DNA of 10,769 bases. Origin: Candidatus Mesolinea sp. UBA5823. Its GTDB lineage: Bacteria > Chloroflexota > Anaerolineae > Anaerolineales > Anaerolineaceae. The position numbers and the translations under genes were made by a program. Positions 5,651-10,769 of the stretch are shown here, piece by piece. Each line of letters begins with the position of its first letter. Within the stretch, counting starts at the first letter, position 1. Below the pieces are notes generated by a model, which was not told where the DNA came from, ran no database searches, and saw only the letters and a program-made list of their open reading frames with translations. Location: positions 1 through 10,769 of the forward strand of contig DICP01000058.1 of the NCBI GenBank assembly GCA_002417685.1, in the 5' to 3' direction.

Positions 5651-6979
5651 ATGCAACCCCTCAACTTACCAGGGCCAAAAGCGCAAGCCCTGATTGCGCG
5701 CGACAATGCTGTCATTTCACCCTCTTACCCGCGGGGCTACCCCTTCGTGATGGATCACGGGCGCGGCACCGAGGTCTGGGACGTAGATGGCAACCGCTTT
5801 TTGGATTTTGAAGCCGGCATTGCGGTGGCTTCGACCGGTCATAGCCACCCCCAGGTGGTCAAAGCCATTCAGGATCAAACCGAAAAGTTTATTCATATTT
5901 CCTCTGATTTTTACCACGAAAAATGGATCACCTTAGCTGAAAAGCTGGCTGAAATTGCCCCATGGAGCGGGCCCTCGGCTTGCTTTATGACCAACTCTGG
6001 TACGGAGAGCGTTGAATCAGCGATCAAACTTGCGCGTTATCACACAGGCAGCACACAGTTTATCGGATTTTTGGGCGCCTTTCATGGGCGCACGATGGGA
6101 GCTGTATCTTTTACCGCCAGCAAAGCGCATTATAAAAACGGTTTTTTCCCTTTGATGAACGGGGTTGTGCATGTGCCTTTCCCCAATCCGTACCGCCCCG
6201 TGCTGCAGCGCCGGCCAGGTATGGGCCAGGGAGAAACGGTTGTCGCTTTTATTGAAGATGAAATTTTGGGACGCTTGATGCCTGGCGAGGATGTGGCTGG
6301 CATCCTCGTTGAGCCTATCCAAGGGGAGGGCGGCTATATTTACCCTCCGGATGATTTCTTCCCGGCTTTGCGCAAGCTGTGCGATAAATACGATATTTTG
6401 CTCATTGTAGATGAAGTCCAATCTGGCATGGGGCGAACGGGCAAGTGGTGGGCGATTGAACATTATGGCGTGGAGCCGGATATCCTGCTTACAGCCAAAG
6501 GGATTGCCTCAGGGATGCCGCTGGGCGCGATGGTCACCCGCAAAGAGCTGATGGACTGGCCCAAAGGCTCGCATGGCAACACCTTTGGCGGCAACCCGGT
6601 TTCCTGCTCAGCTGCACTTGCGACCATCCAACTAATCGAAGAACAATATTTAGAGAATACCCGGGTGGTCGGGGCGTATTGTAAAGAGGCCTTAGAAGAG
6701 CTGCAAGCCAAGCACGCCAGCATTGGTGATGTGCGCGGGAAAGGCTTTATGTTAGGCGTTGAATTTGTGCAGGACCGTGAGAGTAAACATCCCGCGGAGA
6801 GTCTACGCGATGATGTGGTCTATAAAGCCTTTGAACGCGGGTTGCTGCTGCTAGGCTGCGGCAAAAGCGTCATCCGCGTGACGCCGCCGCTTTCGACCGC
6901 AAAAAGCGAGGTGGATGAAGCCATGCTGATATTAGATGAGGCAATTAGCTTGGCGGAGAGAGATCACGCGCTTGTTTGA
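5651..6979 (+). CDS. Class-III PLP-dependent aminotransferase (GabT/ArgD-like)
   Basis: This 442-residue fold-type I PLP enzyme has every key element of class-III aminotransferases: NSGTE at 115-119 (phosphate binding), FHG at 144-146 (ring stacking near H145), EPIQGEGG (221-228), IVDEVQ with Asp254 contacting the pyridine nitrogen and Gln257, the Schiff-base Lys283 in TAKGIASGMP, NTFGGN (310-315), and IRVTPP with Arg409, where many members bind the substrate carboxylate. The N-terminus (LPGPKAQ, then SYPRGYPF and EVWDVDGNRFLDF) resembles the 4-aminobutyrate/acetylornithine aminotransferase branch. That branch also includes archaeal amino-acid racemases of the same fold, so the reaction cannot be fixed. 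No arginine, lysine or GABA genes are nearby. AAGGAG at 5638-5643 lies seven bases before ATG 5651. It is probably its own transcription unit, bounded by the promoter at 5558 and the terminator at 7129-7159. Confidence 0.92.
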   Translation: MQPLNLPGPKAQALIARDNAVISPSYPRGYPFVMDHGRGTEVWDVDGNRFLDFEAGIAVASTGHSHPQVVKAIQDQTEKFIHISSDFYHEKWITLAEKLAEIAPWSGPSACFMTNSGTESVESAIKLARYHTGSTQFIGFLGAFHGRTMGAVSFTASKAHYKNGFFPLMNGVVHVPFPNPYRPVLQRRPGMGQGETVVAFIEDEILGRLMPGEDVAGILVEPIQGEGGYIYPPDDFFPALRKLCDKYDILLIVDEVQSGMGRTGKWWAIEHYGVEPDILLTAKGIASGMPLGAMVTRKELMDWPKGSHGNTFGGNPVSCSAALATIQLIEEQYLENTRVVGAYCKEALEELQAKHASIGDVRGKGFMLGVEFVQDRESKHPAESLRDDVVYKAFERGLLLLGCGKSVIRVTPPLSTAKSEVDEAMLILDEAISLAERDHALV

Positions 6980-6998
6980 AAGTGATTTTTCTTGCAGT

Positions 6999-7127
6999 GT
7001 ACCCTGCGGGTAGGGGTCGCACCTAGAGACCGGCGAGAACAACAGACTTGAACACGGAGACCTACGGTCAAAACCGCTCGCTCGGTACCCTACAGGCAGG
7101 CTGCGAACTCGGAGACCGGCGAGAACA
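6999..7127. repeat. Imperfect 43-nt direct repeat pair in a spacer
   Basis: Segment 6999-7041 and segment 7085-7127 are both 43 bases, begin GTACCCT and end GAGACCGGCGAGAACA (16 identical bases at 7026-7041 and 7112-7127). By eye 33 of 43 positions match without gaps. A third partial copy of the core, GGAGACC with preceding GAACAC, lies at 7050-7062. The first copy starts with a small hairpin, TACCC/GGGTA (7000-7012). The block is G/C-rich compared with the A/T-rich bases on each side. No coding frame or known RNA family was recognised in it. Confidence 0.6.
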
Positions 7128-7128
7128 G

Positions 7129-7159
7129 AGTGTTTATCAAATCAACACTAAATTTTTTT
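7129..7159 (+). terminator. Probable A/T-rich intrinsic terminator
   Basis: AGTGTT (7129-7134) pairs with AACACT (7144-7149) around a 9-base loop. Three A and then seven T (7153-7159) follow. The stem is short and the T-run is offset by three bases, so it is a weak candidate. Its position, after the aminotransferase and just before the kinase -10 box, fits an end to the aminotransferase transcript. Confidence 0.5.
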
Positions 7160-7171
7160 AGTATCATGCAG

Positions 7172-7177
7172 TAAAAT
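7172..7177 (+). promoter_or_regulatory. Candidate -10 box for a leaderless kinase transcript
   Basis: TAAAAT at 7172-7177 ends six bases before the kinase ATG (7184), so transcription would start on or next to the A of the start codon. No Shine-Dalgarno is visible in the bases before the ATG (GTAAAATAGAACC), which agrees with leaderless translation. The -35 position (about 7149-7154, TAAATT) is poor. Confidence 0.45.
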
Positions 7178-7183
7178 AGAACC

Positions 7184-8737
7184 ATGCTGCCTGATTTTCG
7201 CGTTCGCCAAAGGGATTACCTGCTCGAGATTTCGCGCCTGATGACCGAAGAGCTCGATCTTCAGGCGTTGCTGCAGCGCATCCTGCGCATCGCCATCGAG
7301 ATGATTATTGGCCATGCCGGCTTTATTGCCCTCAAGGAAGAGAAGCGGGGTTGGCACATTGCTGTGCATGAGGGCATGCCAGAAGCTTTGCTCAATTATA
7401 TCCAGCGCTGGCTGGAATCTTTACCACAGGTAGGTGAAGAGAACGGCGAAATCTACGTCCCTGAGATCAACCGCATGCTCAGCGAAGTCAGTATGGGCAT
7501 GATCACGGGCGTGGGCATCAATATGATCTTCCAGAAAGAGTTTATTGGGCAGATTTATGTTTTCCGCAATTACCGCGGTGCGTTTTCTGCCAACGACCGG
7601 GCTGTACTCACCAGTTTTGCCAACCAGGCTGCCATTGCGGTGCGCAACGCCCGCCTTTTCAACCAAACGCGGGAACAATCCCTGCGCTTGGAGGCGCTAC
7701 TCGACTCGGTAGCTGATGGCATCCTGATCCTCAAGCCGGATTTGACAGTTGAGCGGATTAACCGTTCTCTAGAGCATATGCTGCAGATAAAGGAAGAAGC
7801 TTGCATTGGCAAACCCATTCACGAAGTTTTTGAGTGGGCAAAACCGCCGCAAGGCACACGTATAGAAGAGGCTATCAAGGAAATATGGCCAACTACTGCT
7901 CAAGAACACCTATACTTAGAAGGTGACCTTATCCGCAAGATGACGCACGACACATTGCCGGTTGGCATCACCTACGGCCCGCTGTTCTCGGAGGAAGGGG
8001 AGCTGCTCAATATTATTGCCTCTATACGCGATATCACCCGCTTCCGCACGGCAGAGGAGATGCAAAATAATTTTATTTCTGTGGTTAGCCACGAGCTCAA
8101 AACGCCTATTGCCTTAATCAAGGGTTATGTGAGTACCCTCCGCCGGGAGGACGTACAGTGGGACCGGGAAGTGGTGCAAGAGAGCTTAGCGGTGATCGAG
8201 GAAGAAGCCGATCACCTTACTGCCATGGTTGAAGACCTGTTGGATGCTACCCGATTGCAAACGGGTGGCTTGAGCATTCGCAAATCAGAAATTTTTATCC
8301 CAGCGATTGCTAAGTCTTTGGTCCCGCGCTTTCAGACACAAGCGCCTGAGTACTACTTTGTGGTGGATTTTCCAGAAGATTATCCGTCAGTGGTGGCAGA
8401 TGAAGACCGCATCCGCCAGGTAATTTCGAACTTGATCAACAATGCCATCAAGTATTCGCCTCCAGGTGAAATTCGCATCAGCGGCAAGGTGCGCCTGACT
8501 GATGTGGTGGTGTGCGTCAGCGATCACGGTCCGGGGATCGACCCGCGTGATATCCCCCATATCTTTGACCGTTTTTACCGCTCGGATGAAGTGGCAAAAA
8601 AGACCAAAGGTACTGGTTTAGGGCTTTACCTTTGCCGCGAAATCATTAAAGCCCATGGGGGTAAAATCTGGGTCGATGAGACTTATCAGGAAGGCAGCCG
8701 TATTTGCTTTTCGGTGCCAAAAAATTCTGCTTCTTAA
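7184..8737 (+). CDS. Soluble sensor histidine kinase (GAF-PAS-HisKA-HATPase)
   Basis: This 517-residue two-component kinase has no transmembrane segment or signal peptide, so it should sense a cytoplasmic signal. A GAF domain covers about residues 15-160 and ends in the usual helix SFANQAAIAVRNARLF. A PAS domain covers about 165-288 (LLDSVADGILILKPDLTVERIN, ending ASIRDITRFR). The dimerisation/phosphoacceptor domain has the H-box SVVSHELKTP with the predicted phospho-acceptor His303. The ATPase domain shows N-box NLINNAIKYS (416-425), G1 DHGPG (447-451), F-box FDRFYR (461-466) and G2 KGTGLGL (475-481). All catalytic motifs are intact. No response regulator gene is in the window, so the partner is unknown. 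ATG 7184 is the first start after an in-frame TAA (7172-7174) and lacks a ribosome-binding site. birA follows five bases after the stop. Confidence 0.95.
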   Translation: MLPDFRVRQRDYLLEISRLMTEELDLQALLQRILRIAIEMIIGHAGFIALKEEKRGWHIAVHEGMPEALLNYIQRWLESLPQVGEENGEIYVPEINRMLSEVSMGMITGVGINMIFQKEFIGQIYVFRNYRGAFSANDRAVLTSFANQAAIAVRNARLFNQTREQSLRLEALLDSVADGILILKPDLTVERINRSLEHMLQIKEEACIGKPIHEVFEWAKPPQGTRIEEAIKEIWPTTAQEHLYLEGDLIRKMTHDTLPVGITYGPLFSEEGELLNIIASIRDITRFRTAEEMQNNFISVVSHELKTPIALIKGYVSTLRREDVQWDREVVQESLAVIEEEADHLTAMVEDLLDATRLQTGGLSIRKSEIFIPAIAKSLVPRFQTQAPEYYFVVDFPEDYPSVVADEDRIRQVISNLINNAIKYSPPGEIRISGKVRLTDVVVCVSDHGPGIDPRDIPHIFDRFYRSDEVAKKTKGTGLGLYLCREIIKAHGGKIWVDETYQEGSRICFSVPKNSAS

Positions 8738-8742
8738 TCGCG

Positions 8743-9501
8743 ATGCAAGTACCACCTGGCTTTACTCTCCATATCCTCGAAGAGGCAGGTTCAACCAACG
8801 ATATCTGCTTAGCATTAGCTGATGCCGGTGCGCCGGACGGCACGGTCGTTTTTGCGCACCACCAAACGGCTGGCAAAGGCAGGCAGGGTAGAAAGTGGTT
8901 TTCCCGCCCAGGTTCCTCACTCACCTTCAGCCTTCTGCTGCGGTTGAGCATAGATGAGCTTGGCTTACTTTCACGTTTCAGCTTATTAGGTTGCAGCGCA
9001 ATGGTGGATGTATTAGCCCAATATTATCAGCTGCAGGGATTGATAAAGTGGCCCAATGATGTGATTGTGCATGGTAAGAAAATCTGTGGCGTCTTGATGG
9101 AAGCACTTTGGCAAGGGAGGGCACTGCAGGCTGTCATTTTAGGTATGGGGGTCAACTTGGCACGCGATGCATATCCGCCGGATGTGAATCTGCGTTACCC
9201 AGCCACGAGCATAGAGTCTGAAGTTGGCTTTGCTCCCCAACCACTGGAACTGTTGGAGAAACTACTGATAATGCTGGACCAAACTCGAAAAAACCTGGTT
9301 ACAGATGATTTTATGCATGCAAAAAACGCGCAACTTGCCATTCGGGGAGAGTGGGTAACGCTGGATGAGAACACAGGCGAACCCCGAAGGGTGCGCCTGT
9401 TGGAAATTGATCAGGATGGTGGCTTATGGGTAGAGGCAGAAGATGGAACCCGCTCCAAAGTTTATGCGGGGGAACTCTCCAACGGCTCTTCATCGAGTTG
9501 A
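8743..9501 (+). CDS. birA: Biotin--[acetyl-CoA-carboxylase] ligase
   Basis: This 252-residue biotin protein ligase makes biotinyl-AMP and transfers biotin to the lysine of carboxyl-carrier proteins. Visible motifs are GSTND (16-20), the biotinyl-AMP loop HHQTAGKGRQGRKW (39-52, the GRGxxGR-like element), KWPND with Lys102, GKKICGVLME (111-120), and GMGVNL (134-139). A small C-terminal SH3-like domain follows (RGEWVTLDE to VYAGEL). It lacks the N-terminal winged-helix domain of E. coli BirA, so it is a monofunctional (class I) ligase and not a repressor. The frame is open upstream to a TTG at 8704 inside the kinase gene. ATG 8743 is preferred because it directly precedes the conserved start of the catalytic domain and lies five bases after the kinase stop. 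No strong ribosome-binding site is seen, so translational coupling to the kinase is likely. No biotin carboxylase gene is in the window. Confidence 0.93.
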   Translation: MQVPPGFTLHILEEAGSTNDICLALADAGAPDGTVVFAHHQTAGKGRQGRKWFSRPGSSLTFSLLLRLSIDELGLLSRFSLLGCSAMVDVLAQYYQLQGLIKWPNDVIVHGKKICGVLMEALWQGRALQAVILGMGVNLARDAYPPDVNLRYPATSIESEVGFAPQPLELLEKLLIMLDQTRKNLVTDDFMHAKNAQLAIRGEWVTLDENTGEPRRVRLLEIDQDGGLWVEAEDGTRSKVYAGELSNGSSSS

Positions 9502-10769
9502 GGCGCAATCGGCTTCTCAGCAGGGATGCGTGCTACTGCTGCAATTGAGTCGCCTTCATCCAAGACCATGACCTTAACGCCTTGCGTGGCGCGGCCTTGA
9601 ACTGGGATCGATGCAACCTTGGTGCGCAGCACAATCCCAGCAGCGGAAATTAGGGTAACCTCGTCGCCTTCTTGGACTACACGTGCTTGAGAGACTTGGC
9701 CAATTTGCGCAAGAGCTCTCGGGTTGATTGTTGCCACGCCCAGGGTGCCACGCCCTTTCCGGACGTATTCGCTCAAGGGTGTGCGCTTTCCATTGCCCTT
9801 TTCGGTCAGAACGAGCAAGAATCCCTCTGGCTCTACTACCTCCATAGAAGCCAAGGCGTCGTTTTTGTGCAGACGAATACCTGTCACGCCCATGGTGTTC
9901 CTACCGGTCGGGCGGATTTGATCTTCGTGGAAGCGTAGGGCTTTTCCTTGCCGGGTGACTAGGATGACATCATCGTTACCGGTAGTCAGGCATACCCAGC
10001 CTAATTGGTCTTCTGGCTCCAGCCGAATGGAAATCAAACCTGAAGGACGCACGCTCTCGAATTCTGATAGAGCAATACGTTTAACACGGCCGTGACGTGT
10101 TGCCATGGTGCAATATTCCGCAACTGAGAAATTTGGCACGGCAACCACTGCCGTCACACTCTCCTCAGGTTCTAAGTTGATGATATTCACCAGCGGGATG
10201 CCGCGTCCTTGGCGGCTTTCTTCTGGCAGCTCGAACACCCGCTCGGAATAAACCTTGCCTTTATCGGTGAAGAAGAGCAGGGTGCCTAAGGTATTGCAGC
10301 GTAAAAAGAATAGGATTTCATCCTCTTCGCGCATTGTTTGACCGATTACGCCATGCCCTCCACGCCCTTGAGCGCGGTAGGCACTTTCTGATACGCGCTT
10401 GACATAACCACGCTCCGTAATCGAGACAAACACAGCCTCATCTTGAATCAGGGCTTCATCCGAGAGGTCATTGTCTAAGTCGTGCGCAATATGCGTGCGG
10501 CGTTCATCACCATACTTTTCCGCAACCTCGTTTAGGTCAGTGCGAATGACCTCTAAAATCTTACGCGGGCTGGCGAGTAATTCCTCCAGCCCGGCAATTT
10601 GTGCCATGACTTCCTTGTGTTCGTCTTCGATCTTGAGGCGTTCAAGCGCGGCTAAGCGGCGCAGCTGCATGTCTAATATAGCTTGCGCTTGCACCTCATC
10701 CAGCCCAAAGCGTTCCATCAAATTAGTCTTTGCCACTTCAGCATCACGCGATTCGCGGATGGTCTTGAT
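9462..10769 (-). CDS. gyrA: DNA gyrase subunit A, C-terminal part (partial)
   Basis: The gene runs leftward from the right edge, so its start and the catalytic tyrosine domain are outside the window; 435 residues are visible, ending at TAA (bases 9464-9462). The first residues IKTIRES, then LMERFGLDEVQAQAILDMQLRRLAALER, are the conserved coiled-coil/tail of the breakage-reunion domain. The C-terminal beta-pinwheel, which wraps DNA, follows with six blade repeats, recognisable at GYVKRV, GKVYSERV, GRVKRI, GKALRF, GNGKRT and GIVLRT. The GyrA box, classically QRRGGKG, reads QGRGGHG (bases 10370-10350). A short acidic tail (LDEEPLESSPA) ends the protein. Topoisomerase IV subunit A is the alternative, but a recognisable GyrA box and six blades favour gyrase. 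Its 3' end overlaps birA, on the opposite strand, by 40 bp. Confidence 0.93.
   Translation of the reverse strand: MKTIRESRDAEVAKTNLMERFGLDEVQAQAILDMQLRRLAALERLKIEDEHKEVMAQIAGLEELLASPRKILEVIRTDLNEVAEKYGDERRTHIAHDLDNDLSDEALIQDEAVFVSITERGYVKRVSESAYRAQGRGGHGVIGQTMREEDEILFFLRCNTLGTLLFFTDKGKVYSERVFELPEESRQGRGIPLVNIINLEPEESVTAVVAVPNFSVAEYCTMATRHGRVKRIALSEFESVRPSGLISIRLEPEDQLGWVCLTTGNDDVILVTRQGKALRFHEDQIRPTGRNTMGVTGIRLHKNDALASMEVVEPEGFLLVLTEKGNGKRTPLSEYVRKGRGTLGVATINPRALAQIGQVSQARVVQEGDEVTLISAAGIVLRTKVASIPVQGRATQGVKVMVLDEGDSIAAVARIPAEKPIAPQLDEEPLESSPA

Noticed and set aside
6999..7127. CRISPR array
   Set aside because: There are only two imperfect copies and one fragment, the between-copy segment is itself related in part, and no cas gene is in the window.
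8704..8742. TTG start for birA inside the kinase gene
   Set aside because: It would add 13 residues not expected in the family and lacks a ribosome-binding site; ATG 8743 sits directly before the conserved domain.
9672..9938. An 88-codon plus-strand frame opposite gyrA
   Set aside because: It is antisense to conserved gyrA blades with no ribosome-binding site or recognisable motif; it is a shadow of gyrA.
1..10769. Mobile element or horizontally acquired island
   Set aside because: No transposase, integrase, phage gene, terminal inverted repeats or tRNA attachment site were seen; the genes are mostly housekeeping with similar composition.

Overview
The window is ordinary bacterial chromosome at roughly 50% GC. 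It shows no transposase, integrase, tRNA/rRNA gene or CRISPR array. The best guess is a member of the Chloroflexota (Anaerolineae-like). I infer this from a Phe T-box leader of the Gram-positive type ahead of pheST, the style of the PheS C-terminal Cys-rich segment, and the general look of the genes. That assignment is inference, because no rRNA is present.

Layout: (1) 1-206, the C-terminal end of a probable TatA/TatB-like protein. (2) 366-938, a small multi-pass membrane methyltransferase of the isoprenylcysteine carboxyl methyltransferase (ICMT)/PEMT family. (3) 958-4851, a textbook regulated unit: a TTGACA/TATAAT promoter, a complete T-box riboswitch with a UUC specifier, antiterminator and terminator, then pheS and pheT for the two subunits of phenylalanyl-tRNA synthetase. 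(4) 4905-5267, a DsrE/F-like small protein 53 bp after pheT. (5) 5268-5650, a 383-bp spacer. It holds a small or decayed coding region, an extended -10 promoter and a strong terminator-like hairpin that lies downstream of that promoter. (6) 5651-6979, a class-III PLP aminotransferase. (7) 6980-7183, a spacer with an imperfect 43-nt repeat pair, an A/T-rich terminator and a -10 box placed so that the next gene would be leaderless. (8) 7184-8737, a soluble GAF-PAS sensor histidine kinase, followed after 5 nt by birA (biotin-protein ligase without a DNA-binding domain). (9) The C-terminal 435 residues of gyrA on the minus strand run into the right edge, and the 3' end of gyrA overlaps birA tail-to-tail by 40 bp.

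Functionally the window mixes housekeeping information processing (PheRS, gyrase, biotinylation) with amino-acid metabolism and one signalling protein. Only pheS-pheT is a clear functional unit. Its control by uncharged tRNA-Phe can be read directly from the leader. I found no convincing new multi-gene system. The observations most worth a second look are in the non-coding spacers: the hairpin behind the aminotransferase promoter, the 43-nt repeat pair, and the apparent leaderless start of the kinase. A changed residue pattern in the PheS amino-acid-binding motif is also notable.
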